Part shown: positions 8,842 through 20,056 of the stretch, piece by piece
Numbering within the stretch: position 1 is the stretch's first letter
Layout of the letters: the number at the start of each line of letters is the position of its first letter
From: Tilletia caries
Lineage: Eukaryota; Basidiomycota; Exobasidiomycetes; Tilletiales; Tilletiaceae
NCBI GenBank assembly: GCA_032718865.1
Contig: JALUTQ010000007.1
Coordinates: forward strand, 868,001 to 932,000
DNA length: 64,000 bases
Direction: 5' to 3'
Position numbers and translations under genes: made by a program
Notes under the pieces: model-generated
What the model was told of the DNA's origin: nothing
Databases searched by the model: none
The model's input: only the letters and a program-made list of their open reading frames with translations

Positions 8842-10181
8842 TTACTGCTGTGAGCAGTGGGCGTCACCGTGAGCTGTTGATCCGCATGAGGCGCAGCGGT
8901 GGGCTCGGTGGCAGGGGCGGTTCTTGCAGGTTCCCAGGTTGTAGTTGATGCAGGGAATGCGGTGATCGTCTTTGAACTCGAGTGTGCCGTTCTGGAGGCG
9001 GTGGACGAGCTGCGGCTTCCCGTCGGAGCGAGCTTTGGCTTGGCAATGGGCGAGGTCGTGCTGAGCATCGCGAGAGCCACAGACGAGGCACTTGGAGGCT
9101 CGAAAGGGCTGACGCTTTGAGGATCCCGCTGCGTCATCCTGCCAAGGCCGCTTGCGCTGCTGATTGTCGCCACGTCGACCAGCCGAGGAAGATGTCGACG
9201 CCACAGCCGCGGCGGTGACCGAGTTGAGCTGGTCCATCGCAGCCTGGAGCTCGATGTGTTTGAGTCGCATATCCTCATCGTTCTTTAGCTGAGGCCACCA
9301 TTCCGGGTTAGGAACGCCTAGGTCGAAGCGTTTGTTGTCTCGACCGTCCTGTCCCCACTGGAAGAGGTGACGCCGGTACCAAATACGAATGGCCCTGGCG
9401 TACTTGCTGAAGCCTGGCCAACGTGTGAGGGTGGCACTCAGCTTGACGAGACCGGCGACTTCGTCCGCGGGGCGATCTTTGCGTTGGGCCCATTGCTCGA
9501 GCAGGGCGGTGGCGCTAATCCACTGCTCGGTTGTGAGATCGGCGTCTTTGGTGCCTTGCTCGACGTGCTCTTCGACCCGAATGGTTCCGTTCTCGGACCG
9601 GAAAAGCTGTCCTCCGCCCTTGAGTGCCGCGGCGTGACTGGCTTCGGCGCCCTCGCGGGTCAAGTGCCAGAGATCAAAGTCGTACTCTCCGCGCTCGATC
9701 TTTCGGAGGATGGACTTTGCAGGCCACCATGCGTCCATGTGCTCGGAAGGGCCGACTCCCTTCTGAATGTCGTACTTGGGCACGGTGGAGTCGTGGGTCT
9801 TCTTGCTGGCAAGTTCGGCAGTGCCATGTTCGAGACGTTGAGGGCGGCCTTTGTCGACGCTTCGAGCTGCTGTTGCGCTTCTAGCTCGCGCTGAGCTTGC
9901 GCATCTCGGGCGGCCTTGGCAGCGGCCTCTCGCGCTTCATGCTCGGCGACGAGCTGAGCGCGGGCCTCAAGGCGCTGCTCGAGTTGTCGTCCCCAGTAGG
10001 TTTCGGCGCCGGTGACCATGCGGTCGCGGACGGCGACGGAGATGCCGTCCATTTCGGCGATGACTGCGAGAGACTTGGCGAGGTCGGTGGCGATGGCCTC
10101 GCGGATGGACTCCTCGGAGGAGAACTCGAGAGAGTCGTCGGCTTCGCCGGGTCCTGGAGAGTTGGAGTGCACTGAAGACAT
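8842..10181 (-). pseudogene. gag-like protein of YR element A (frameshifted)
   Basis: The start is ATG at 10181 (MSSVHSNSPGPGEADD). The N-terminal part has an Ala/Glu/Gln-rich coiled-coil-like stretch (EAREAAAKAARDAQAQRELE). Around 9800 the frame shifts by one base. The second frame carries a conserved block (HMDAWWPAKSILRKIERGEY, WYRRHLFQW) and ends in Cys/His clusters, CLVCGSRDAQHDLAHC and CINYNLGTCKNRPCHRAHRC, then CASCGSTAHGDAHC. The Cys clusters correspond to those of the element B gag (CGRCGSKSPHSPRAC, CSLCGKSSCQGQRC). Nucleic-acid binding in the particle is the expected role. The stop at 8842 leaves the RT frame open in +1. Confidence 0.65.
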
Positions 10182-11420
10182 GATCTGAAGACTTGAAGAA
10201 TGAAAGCGGGAGCGAAGCGGACTGAGTGAAAGAAAAGGAAAGCTGAACGAACGCAGAGGGAAGGGAGAGGAAAGGGAGTGAGTGAAGCACGAGAGAGAGA
10301 GAAGGGAGACTGGAGAGGGGCCCGAAGGGCCTGCCTCTTGAGGAACGCGAACGAGATGGACCCGAGCGAAGAGTGATGGTCGAGGCGGGCCTGAGCACGA
10401 TCGATAGAAGTCGCTGCAGGTCGATGAGGCCCGAAAGGAGAAACTTCGTCGTCGCCTGCCGCTCCGGAGACCTTGATCGTCGGCACGCCTATGATCGCAC
10501 ACTCGAGGGTATGTGTATCGGAACTGACGGTGGGATGATGATGCTGAAAGCCCATAAGGTACTCACGGGGAAAATTGCCAGTTCCCGCTGGTGTCGGCGC
10601 CAGGACTTGAGAGTCCATGACGACCGACGGCAGAGTCTGCAGGAGGGGAGAAGTAAAGGGTAGAGGGTGTGGGTGGAATGAGTTATGAGAATCATCAATC
10701 AGGGAGCCCAGGGGGCCAGGGAATGTGGGGGTTGGGTTTTGGGTGTGGAATGGGTGGTTGGAGGTATCAAAGTTCTACACAGAAAAGACGGAAAGGATTG
10801 AAGGAAGATGTCAGTGTGGAGCAAGAGGAAGGGAATGACTCACTTGGTATCACGCCGAGCAGGCGTACAGGCACGAGGGTCTCGCCCTTGGGGCTGAATT
10901 CGTGAGGGTAGTGTCCTCCCTCATCACCTTCTCTATGAACCTGTTGATGTATGCTAGAGTGCAGCTGGGAATTGGGATAGAGGATTCACCTGTATGCGGG
11001 TGCGGAGTAATTAATGAAATGAAACCTTAGCCGACAGAACCTTCTTGGCGAAAGGGAGCAGCAATTCCAACGCGTCCGAAGCGAAGGAGATTGCGGACCC
11101 TGAGCCGATAGTCGAAACTATACTAATAGAAAGATCTGTGAGAAAAGCTGTGGATTTCTCTATAGGTACAAATGTACAATGGGGAGGAGCCGTTTTATAG
11201 GCGGGGGAATTGGAGCGTGAGAGCAGAAGAGAGAAGTGCCACGACGTTGCGCAGTGATCTGGGAGCAAGAAAGGAGGAGACGCGTGGCGAGCGCGTGGCG
11301 CGAGCGCGGGAAAGCGAACTGGGAAAAGTGAGTCTGAAGAGTCTGGAGTCTGAGAAGTCTGGAGTTTACTAGTAAGGATTGAGAGCCGAGTCTGGAGTCG
11401 AGTCTGAGCCATCCAGCACA
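10182..11420 (-). promoter_or_regulatory. leader/promoter region of element A, with unexplained spliced-looking exons
   Basis: A minus-strand TATAAAA (11193-11199) lies upstream. Several intron-like pairs follow: donor GTGAGT near 10847 with acceptor TGCAG near 10641, then a donor GTGAGT near 10570. Between them a frame reads GHYPHEFSPKGETLVP and later SSPGADTSGNW. This faintly recalls the YPH and PGAD motifs of fungal T1/U2-type ribonucleases, but there is no Met start and no Cys pattern. It may be a broken host gene or simply retroelement leader. Confidence 0.3.
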
Positions 11421-12511
11421 TGATGCCGGGTCGGCCGCTGGCCCGGGGGTGGGGGATGCCCGATCTGGACGCTCGACTTCGACGTCCTCAAGGCGGACAA
11501 ACTTGGTTTCAGGCTCGGCTTCGCTGGCGATGTCATTTCAATCATGTACGCCGCGGACGATCGGCACGCGGCTGCGGAGTTGAAGGGCATGTCCACGGGC
11601 CTCAGTGAGGAGTACCGTGGGGGGCCGGCCACCGGCGGTTGAGGCGTGGCTGCAGGCTGTCCCTGCTTGCTTTTTTGCCGTTCCCGCTGCTGCTGCTCCC
11701 GCTGCTGCTGCTCCCGCTACTGCTGCTCCCGCTGCTGCCGTTCCTGACTTCCTGTTGCCACTGCTGACGATTGTATGGATTGGATGGAGAGAGAGAGAGA
11801 AGTAGTAATTACAGGGGTGACGACGCACTACGCAGGTGAGGTGAAGAGTCTGTGCGTGGGAAAGTGGTGTTGCTATGCGAGTGACGTGAGAAGGAAGGGT
11901 TGAGTGAAGACTGAAGTTGACCTCCGCCGATTTGCTGAGCACACGTGGGAGGGAAAGGACCTGCGTTAGGCGACGGAATTGTCGGATCTTCCTGAGTTGC
12001 TGACCTTTCTGACAAAGGGAATGAGACGGAGAAGAGATAGAGTTAGAGACCGAGGGCCGAGGTGAGAATCCTTATTCCTTGGCCCTTGCTGAGTTGCTGA
12101 CCCTGATGGCGAGCGCGTGATTGGCCTCCTCGTCTTCACCGCTTCACCGTCCACCGGGGGGGGGGGGGTTGTTGGAAGGCGAAGAGACGGGGACGGGAGG
12201 GAGACGATCCCGAGGACCCGAACGCGGAATGCAAGACTGCAGAAGCTCAAGCCTATCTTTCTGTTTTAGAGTGGACTGGATGCGCTGACGCCGGGCGACG
12301 GCTGACGAGCTGACGCGCTGACGGCGCGATGAGGAGGGAAAGAGAGAAAATTTAAATGCAGGCGCCTCCGCCTCCTCTTGAGACAACTGAGAACTCCGTC
12401 CGTTGAAGTCAGTCCGTAGTCATCTGAGCAGACGACCACCATCTTCGCCACCTTGTCCTTCTTCTCCAACTCGCTCCTGCATCTGTCCCGTTTCCAGGTA
12501 GAAAAGATAAA
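11421..12511. other. intergenic region upstream of the acyl-CoA dehydrogenase gene
   Basis: No gene supported. It holds a GCTGCTGCTCCC-type tandem tract at about 11684-11745 and a GA run near 11788-11800. A stretch near 11850-11910 resembles part of the 246-bp LTR (GTGTTGCTATGC context). There is a ten-G run near 12159. Confidence 0.4.
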
Positions 12512-14297
12512 ATGTCTTTCCTCGCACGTAACCGATCCGCCCTGGGCGCCCTTGCCCGCGCAACCAGCTCAGCAGCATCCACATCCACCGCCGCATCATC
12601 GTCCGCCGTGGCCGCCACCCGCGCTCTCCGCTCTTTCGCAACGGAGGCATCAAGCGATGCAGACCACGGTGTGAGCTTTGGCCTCAGCGAGGAGCAGGAG
12701 GCTTTCCAATGTGAGTTTTTACTTCGGTCTCTTACCAGATCTCTTGTATGCGTTTTTTCTCATCTTCCATGTTCTCCTCCCAAAACGCAGCCCTCGCTCG
12801 CAAGTTCACCGCCGATGAGATCATCCCCGTCGCAGGAGTGAGTTTGGTCCAAGTCACAGCGGAGAGAGGGGCGCGTCGGAAGTGCTGACTCATTCTTCTC
12901 GCACGGCAGCACCATGACAGGACCATGGAGTACCCCTGGGAGGTCATCAAGAAGGCCCACGCCGTCGGTCTGCTCAACACCCACATTCCCACCGAGTACG
13001 GTGGGCCCGGACTGGGTGTTATGGAGTGTGCGCTCATCTCTGAGGAGCTCGCATACGGATGCTCAGGTATCCAGACCGCCATGGAGGCAAACGGGCTGGC
13101 CGAGGCTCCCTTGCTCGTCTCCGCTTCCCACGAGACGAAGCAGAAGTACCTCGGTCGGATGACGGAGGAGCCCCTCGTTGCTGCCTACTGTGTGGTGAGT
13201 TATGAGTACCAAGAATTCTTCTTGCTCTGCTCGGCTTTTTTGACGCGTCTTTTTTTCCTTCTGGATGGTGTGATAGACTGAGCCAAGTGCAGGTTCGGAC
13301 GTTGCCAACATCGCAACGCGCGCAGAGAAGCAGGGCGACAAGTGGGTGCTCAACGGTACCAAGATGTGGATCACTGTGAGTTCCCTCACTCGAGGCACCT
13401 TTGGGACAAAATAGACGCCTGGCTGACAAATCTTCTTCATATTATTTAGAACGGTGGCCACGCCAACTGGTACTTCGTTCTCGCCAAGACAGACCCATCC
13501 GCCAAGGCCAACAAGTCCATGACCGGCTTCGTCGTCGATGGCAACTCCCCCGGCATCACCATCGGCAAGAAGGAGATCAACATGGGCCAGCGTTGCTCCG
13601 ACACGCGCATGATCACCTTTGAGAACGTCGTCGTCCCCGAGGAGAACATCCTCGGCAAGCCTGGAGACGGCTTCAAGACTGCCATGGGTGCCTTTGACAT
13701 CACCCGCCCGCTCGTTGCTGCCGGTGCGGTCGGAGTTGCCCAGCGCGCGCTGACCGAGGCGGCCAAGTGGGCCCAGGAGCGTAAGACGATGGGTCACCCT
13801 ATCATGCAGCACCAGGCTGTTGCTTTCCTGTTGGCGGAGATGGCCATGCGTGTCGAGGCGGCTCGGATGATGACCTGGAAGGCGAGCTGGACCAAGGACC
13901 GCGGTCTGCGGAACTCGTACTTTGCTTCGATCGCCAAGGCCATGGCTTCCGAGTGAGTTTTCTTCCCCTGTCACATTGGCGCAGGTGATTGGGTGGACTG
14001 ATCGGGTCTGACGTTCTTCCTTTCCCCAGAGCTGCCGTCGCAAACGCCAACGACGCCGTCCAGATCTACGGAGGCATGGGCTTCAACACCGAGTCGCCTG
14101 TCGAGAAGCTGTACCGTGACGCCAAGATCTTCACGTGAGTTTAGTTTTGAGCCAAGTTGACACAGCCGACGAACTTCATACTCAACTCCGGCAATTCTTC
14201 TCTACTTTTTCCATGCTTTTTCAGCATCTACGAGGGTACTTCCCAGATCCAGCGTGTTATCATCTCTCGATTCATCGAGCAGCTGTACGCTTCGTGA
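12512..14297 (+). CDS. acyl-CoA dehydrogenase, mitochondrial (medium-chain type)
   Basis: Seven exons: 12512-12710, 12791-12837, 12910-13194, 13277-13375, 13450-13952, 14030-14134, 14225-14297 (436 aa, usual for the family). The start ATG has AAAATG context. The first ~45 residues are Ala/Ser/Arg-rich without acids, fitting a mitochondrial presequence. FAD- and substrate-binding signatures follow: [27 protein letters not shown], and [21 protein letters not shown]. The catalytic base is Glu416 in [10 protein letters not shown], the position used by medium- and short-chain enzymes. It catalyses the first dehydrogenation of fatty acyl-CoA in mitochondrial beta-oxidation, passing electrons to ETF. 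All introns keep frame and none disrupts the gene. Chain-length class is inferred from similarity to ACADM. Confidence 0.95.
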
Positions 14298-14550
14298 TGT
14301 ACACAACCTCCCCCAGCAAATAACGAGACTTCCGGACCCGCATGTCATCGACACTTTACGAAACGGACAAAGCAGCATCGGCATGATTTACAGCGGATCA
14401 GGAGGACAGGATCAGTGTGGCGTTTTTGTCGAAGACGATGACCGGCCACCTGTCGGACTCTTTGAGCATACCCATCTCTAACCCGCTTCTTCGGATCGAC
14501 GCCTGCGCAGACCTCTTCCTTTTCTTCGTCTCACTGAGGCTATCTCATTT

Positions 14551-14724
14551 ATGACTTCCCCGCCTGTCCGTCTGGCCCAGTACGTTCGCCCTTCCCTTCC
14601 CGTTCCTCGTCGCTGTCTGTCGTACATTACCTCTCGCTCCCAAATACATACAGATCCGATCCCAAGCTCTCTGGTGCCCTGTGCAGAACTTCTGCCTGGC
14701 GCTGTCGCGCCCGTCGGCGATTAG
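14551..14724 (+). pseudogene. candidate first exon of the host gene split by the copia insertion
   Basis: A 57-codon frame (MTSPPVRLAQYVRPSLPVPR...) rich in Arg, Ser and Pro with no acids for the first 30 residues, like a mitochondrial presequence. It stops in frame at 14722-14724, so an intron would have to leave it earlier. The copia element begins 164 bp downstream, and matching spliced sequence resumes after the 3' LTR. The link between the two sides is inference. Confidence 0.3.
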
Positions 14725-14888
14725 AAAAGTTGAGAGAGTCTCTCTCTGGAGCACGACGCGATCAGCAGGGCGCTCCTGGTCGACTTGACGCCGTCCCCAC
14801 TGGTGTCGTCTTATTTCGGATCTTCCTGGTATACCTCGGCCCTCATCTGGTCTGCCTTTTCGATGTCGGTTCCTGGCGTTGATGTCCC

Positions 14889-15152
14889 TGTTGGAGACCA
14901 TCGGCGAGTGGTATGGAAATCTCATATGGCGCCGGACTCTCACACGGCGTGGGCGGTGGAAACCTCTGGAAAGACGCACAGACCACTAGCACACACAGTA
15001 TATAAGAGACCCTTAGCAGACCCAGACCACCGCTCAATCTAGGCAGAACATCAGGCATTCGTATTACCTTCTCAGCATCTCTCCGCGAGATTACCAAGGC
15101 CTCGATACGAATACATTGGACCGCGTGGCTTGCCTTAGTCAAAAGTCCAACA
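14889..15152 (+). repeat. 5' LTR of copia element
   Basis: 264 bp, TGTTGGA...TCCAACA. A TATATAA box at 14999-15005 should position transcription start inside the LTR. The same sequence recurs at 19975-20056 plus 21907-22089. Confidence 0.92.
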
Positions 15153-15164
15153 GGTTATGAGCTC
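15153..15164 (+). promoter_or_regulatory. primer-binding site for a half initiator-tRNA
   Basis: GGTTATGAGCTC directly follows the 5' LTR. Its first ten bases are complementary to GCTCATAACC, the anticodon-loop region of fungal initiator tRNA-Met. Drosophila copia is known to prime from the 5' half of tRNAiMet cut in that loop. The gag ATG (15157) lies inside this site. The same motif follows the LTR remnant at 836. Confidence 0.65.
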
Positions 15165-16284
15165 AGTTACTCGATCCGAGAGTATGGAGCACGATCGCGA
15201 CGACCGCACGAAGCAGGTGCTGGAGGAGCTTGCCCGGAAGACCCGCGAGGGAACGCCGCTGGAAGATGCCCTCCGTGAGGTGATGGTGGTTGCGACGGGT
15301 GAGCGTGTTGAGCGAGCCCTGAGTGACCCGCCTCGTGCACCTGAAAAGAAAGTTTCGCCGCTCGAAACATCGATGTATCACACTGCAGCAAGAACGGTTA
15401 CCCTCGTCCCCAAGCTTGATCACGACACTTATGCCACTTGGCACTATCGGTTCCGCACTCACATTCAGTCGATCCCCGGTGCCTTGGCACATTTCGACGG
15501 CGATGAATATCCGAAGGGCTTCCAACGACACGGCGACGATTTCCCCGCACCGATGCAATCCGACGGCTACGACCCCGAACTCGACGCTGCGCTCGGTACC
15601 CTGTTTGTCAACACTGTGGGTCCGACGCTAACCAATGTCACTATGCGTCTGATTCGGAAAGGGGGAAGTCGTATCACATACCTTCACCAGGCGCTCAAGG
15701 GACATGTTTCGTCCAGTGACACGGCCTCCCAGATACGCATTCAGGACGAGCTGACTGGTGTTCGGCAACAGAGCGAATCTATTCAGAAGCTCGGAGACAA
15801 GCTGCTAGGGCTGTTCGAGCGCGCAGAGAATGCGGGAATAGAGTTGTCAGAGCGTCAGCAGGTAGTCTATCTGGTGAGGGCTGTCACTGAGCGCTACGCG
15901 TCGCGTCGGTCGGCAATCCTGGAAGCACTCGACAGGCACGAACCTATTACATTCCACTCGGCTCTGGAGAAGTTCAAGCAAGAAGAGCAGATGTTCAACG
16001 ATCGCACCAAGGCGGATGTGTCGGCGACGGCAAAGGCAGCGAATACTCACAAGAAAGGGAACGGAAACTCTGGCGGCGGAGGTGGTGGTCGTCGTGGCAA
16101 AGGTGGCCCGATCTGCTACGAGTGCCAGGAAAAAGGGGCACATCAAGCGAAATTGCCCGAAGCTCGACAAGTCGGCTGTCGGCACCGACAACACAAACAC
16201 TCACAACACCGAGGCCCGAGCCAACAAGGGCCGAGACTCCATTTCTCGCCAATAGGGACTCGGGGCGGTGCCTCTCACTGCTAG
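15157..16284 (+). pseudogene. copia gag, zinc knuckle broken by a frameshift
   Basis: Starts at the ATG within the primer site (MSSVTRSESMEHDRD). The middle contains the UBN2/gag-type region: DTYATWHYRFRTHIQSIPGA, then LTGVRQQSESIQKLGDKLL. The knuckle begins CYECQEKG, but the downstream part (HIKRNCPK) is in the next frame. One extra base in the AAAAAGGGG run around 16129-16138 separates the two. In the original frame translation runs on to 16284 with unrelated sequence. Capsid and nucleocapsid functions are expected for gag. Because the break sits at a homopolymer it could be a sequencing error. Confidence 0.8.
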
Positions 16285-19200
16285 CAATATACGAGCGTCA
16301 GCTTCTTTCTCTCGTGCATGCTTAGCAGCGGAGGTCCCGCCCGGTCTGAGAGCTCACCTTTGGTACCAATGGATACTCGACACGGCTGCATCACACCACA
16401 TGACTTGGTGCAAGGCCCTGTTCGATGAGTTGGACGAGGGAGAGTTCGGAAGCGTCAATCTAGCTGACGATAGCGAGCTTGCTATCAAGGGAATGGGGAA
16501 ACTCACTCTCAAGGTAGCTTGGGAAGATGGGGAGCGCGTGCTGCGACTGCACGACGTGCTCTGGGTGCCCAACCTCACGTCGAATCTGCTGTCCGTCATG
16601 CGGGCTGTGGAGGGAGACATCAGGTTTGAGATGGCACCTGGAGGGATGCGGATGGGTTGTGAGGGAGACATGTCAGTATTGGCCCCACATGTCAAGGAGC
16701 GGGGTGGGTGCATACTCACCACGGAAATCAAGGGACGGCAAGCGACGGCGCAACACGTGCGCACGGGAGGCGCGAGCCTGGAAGCTCGTCTGCTTCATCA
16801 ACGGACGGGACACTCCTCTCCCAAGGTCGCGGGCGTAATGTGGGACAAGGGCTGCGCGAAGGGAACGGCAGTCAGCAAGAGTGCCTTAATCCAGGCCAGT
16901 CACGACTGTGACGACTGCAAGCAAGGGAAAGGCGTGCGCGCACCGTTCCCCCACTCAGAGGCGGTTTGGCATCGTCGGCTGAGCCTGGTCCATGTGGACG
17001 TCATCGGTCCCATGGAGGAGGGAACCGGTGGGGATGGGGAGAAATACACACTCACCATTGTCGATAGCGCAAGCCGGAAGGTGTGGGCGTATCCCATGGC
17101 GGCAAAGGGGAACGCACTGACGGTGTTCCTCGATTGGGTGCGCCGCGCACAGAAGGAGACGGGCGAGCAGCTGGTGGTGGTTCGGTCAGACAACGGGGGA
17201 GAGTTCATCAACCGACAATCCCAAGACTGGGCCAAGGAACTCGGGGTTTGGTGGGAGACCACTAACCCATACACCAGCCAGCAGAACGGAGTCGCCGAGA
17301 GATGGAACCGGACACTGCAGGACAGAATGAGAGCCATGCTCCTGACGTCAGGACTGGACAACTCGTACTGGCCACACGCAATGCGAGCAGCTGCTTACGT
17401 TCTGAACCGTACTCCACGGTTGAAGGACGGAGGGCGCATACCCGAGGAGATCTGGACAGGGCGCAAGGTAGACCTCTCGAACCTTCGCGTGTTCGGCTGC
17501 CTGTGCTGGCCTCTGGTTCAGAGTGCGCAGAGAAAGGGTAAGCTTGCGTTGCGGAGAGTCCCAGCTGTGTTCCTGGGTTACGGAGAGACGACAAAGGGAT
17601 GGAAGGTGTACATACCGAGCAAGTCCACCCATCGGATGGGCACCAGCCGGGACGTCATCTTCGACGAAGATCGTCGGTACCAGGACCTTCCGGTCCCCCG
17701 GAAGACGGGCTCCCTGGATGACGTGCTCGAGTGGCACGATGAGTGGAGTCTGGTGGAGGACAGGGATGAGGAGCGGGGAGATCAGTGGTCGGGAGAAGGA
17801 GTTGGAGCAGCAGGAGCGGAAGAGGCGGCAGGACCGGTGGGAGTAGAGGGTGAGGGGGGACTCACCAAGGACGGCGCTCAGGAGGAGCGGCAGGCGGATG
17901 ACCGGAGGGTGGTGAAGTCGGCGGAGAAGGATGCGGGAGATGTGGCGGAGCTGGATGCGGATGCGGAAGGAGTGGGGGATGGAGGTGAGATGGAGGAGGA
18001 CGAAGAGCCCGACGAGACAGCTCACCTCGAGCAGCTACTGCTGCGCGCCCAAATCGACGGCCTTCCCAGTTCTGAGGAGGTCGAAGAGGCGATGGCGCCA
18101 GCGATCAGCGACCCAAACCGGCAAGCACCGAGCGACCCACAGACGCAACCTCAGGACTCACCACCGGCACCGACGGCAACAGCAGCACCACCCGACCGAA
18201 TCCCGGAGGCGGAGCGCGCGCACATCAAGCGCATCCGGGAGAGCCGCGAACCGACGCGGCGATCACCGCGCTTACACCAGCAACACGGCCAAGCCAAGAT
18301 GGTGCGAGCGTACGCGATGGCGGTCCGGGGTGCGCTGTTGGTGGGAGGAAGGGTCAGCGCCGATGGTGTACCACTTGAGCCCAAGACTCTAAGCGAGGCA
18401 AGATCACGCCCAGAGTGGGACAAGTGGAGAAGCGCCATGCAGGAGGAGTATGACTCACTAGTGAAGAAGAAGACTTGGGAGAAGGTCTCGAGGCGTCAGG
18501 CGAAGAGGCTAATCCGGAGTCGGTGGGTCTACAAGTTGAAGTTGGACGCAATGGGAAAGGCGCTCCGGCACAAGGCGAGACTGGTAGCCATGGGAAACAC
18601 GCAACGAGCCGGCATCGATTATGGAGAGACGTTCTCCCCGGTGGCTCGCATGGCCAGTCTGCGCATCTTGCTCGTCCTTGCAGCCAAGTTTGGCTGGATT
18701 GTCGAGCAGTCCGATGTCGTCACCGCCTACCTCAACGGCGTGCTGCACGACACCGTGTACATGGAGCAGCCCCCAGGCTTCGAGGACGGAACAAGCGACG
18801 TGCTTCTGCTGCGGCGAGCTCTATACGGGCTGAAGCAGAGTGGTAGGGAATGGAACGAGGTGTTAGTTGCTGCACTGATCAAGGCTGGGTTCGCCCAACT
18901 TGACTCTGAGCCCTGCATCTTTGTCCGGAACCCGAAAGACTGGAAGCGCATCGTTGTCCTCGGGGTATACGTCGATGACATCCTCATCTTCACCCCCAGC
19001 CGAGAAGAATGCGAGCAAGTCAAGAAACACTTACGCGACGAGTTCGAGATCAAGGAGAACGGCGCGGTTCATCACTTCCTTGGCGTGCAGGTCCTGCGAG
19101 ACGAAGCTGCGGGAACAATCACACTCAGTCAGCAAGCATACGCAAACGCGACTCTGCAGCGCTACGGCATGGACAACGCCAAGGGACGCGACCTTCCTCT

Positions 19201-19913
19201 CCCCGAACGCGGCAAGGGCGACACATCAGACTCACCAAGTGTGCCCGGCGACTACGCCGCAAGGGTGGGGAGCTTGATGTGGTTGGGGCAATGCACACGA
19301 CCAGACTTCACCTTTCCGGTGGGAGTTCTGGCAAGAAAGATGGGATCACCGGATGAGGAAGCAGCACAGGACGCTCAGCAGTTGCTTCGGCACTTGCGCA
19401 AGACATCGGACCTCAAACTCACATACAAGCCGTCGTCGGACATCGTGCTGGAAGGCTACGCCGATGCCGACCATGGCGGAGATCGCGTGGACATGAAGAG
19501 TACCACCGGATGGGTGTTCCTCGTCTACGGATGCGCGGTGTCTTGGAAGTCCCAGTTGCAGAAGACGCCAGCGTGGTCGACAACCGAGGCAGAGTACATG
19601 GCTCTGTTCGAGGCCGCACGCGAGGCACTGTGGATCCGCAACTTCCTCGGCGAACTCGGCATGCAGCAGAAGGCAGCGACACCACTCTACTGCGACAACG
19701 AAGCAGCAACCACAATCGCGAATAAGCCTGCGGCATTCGGGAAAAAGCAAGCACTTCGATCTCAAGTATCATTTCACACGCGATCGAGTGCGACGCGGAC
19801 AACTCACAGTCAGCCGGGTGGATACCGACAACAACCTTGCGGACATCTTCACAAAGGTGCTGCCGCGCGGGAAGCTGGAAGTAGCGCGTCGACGACTCGG
19901 GCTCAGCGGTTGA
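16268..19913 (+). pseudogene. copia pol polyprotein: protease, integrase, RT, RNase H (frameshift near the end)
   Basis: Domains in order: aspartic protease around WILDTAASHHMTW; GAG-pre-integrase zinc region (HQRTGHSS, CDDCKQGK); integrase core with HVDVIGPM, VVRSDNGGEFIN and QQNGVAERWNRTLQ; a long acidic, low-complexity linker; RT with RWVYKLKLDAMG, YGETFSPVARMASLR, SDVVTAYLNG and the catalytic YVDDIL; RNase H with YADADHGGD and TTEAEYMALFEAAREALW. Near 19743-19750, in a GGGAAAAAG run, the frame shifts. The normal C-terminus (KHFDLKYHFTRD...) continues in the next frame to TGA at 19911-19913. The open frame itself runs to 20149. The catalytic residues look intact. It replicates the element in cytoplasmic particles and integrates the cDNA. 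Confidence 0.88.
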
Positions 19914-19974
19914 TCGGGGTGACGGGGCTTGGGTGTTGGAAGGAGGCGGTTCGGCCACGGCGCCATGGTGGGAG

Positions 19975-20056
19975 TGTTGGAGACCATCGGCGAGTGGTAT
20001 GGAAATCTCATATGGCGCCGGACTCTCACACGGCGTGGGCGGTGGAAACCTCTGGA
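19975..20056 (+). repeat. 3' LTR of copia, left fragment
   Basis: Matches 14889-14970 base for base. A purine-rich ATGGTGGGAG precedes it. The LTR is cut at 20056 by a 1.85-kb insertion and resumes at 21907. Confidence 0.9.

Larger units (their letters stand above)
3466..11420 (-). mobile_element. tyrosine-recombinase retrotransposon A (DIRS/Ngaro-like), degenerate and nested
   Basis: Reading leftwards on the minus strand the order is gag with zinc-binding clusters (10181-8842), reverse transcriptase, RNase H, then the N-terminal half of a tyrosine recombinase (to about 3466). This is the gag-RT-RH-YR order of DIRS/Ngaro elements, and no integrase or protease is visible. The 3' end is missing: the recombinase breaks off where the plus-strand LTR-like sequence ends. 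The 5' limit is uncertain. A TATAAAA box on the minus strand at 11193-11199 could drive it. The element carries a gag frameshift, a 157-bp intron in RT and a 2,763-bp insertion at 5465-8227. Split direct repeats typical of the class were not found. Confidence 0.7.
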
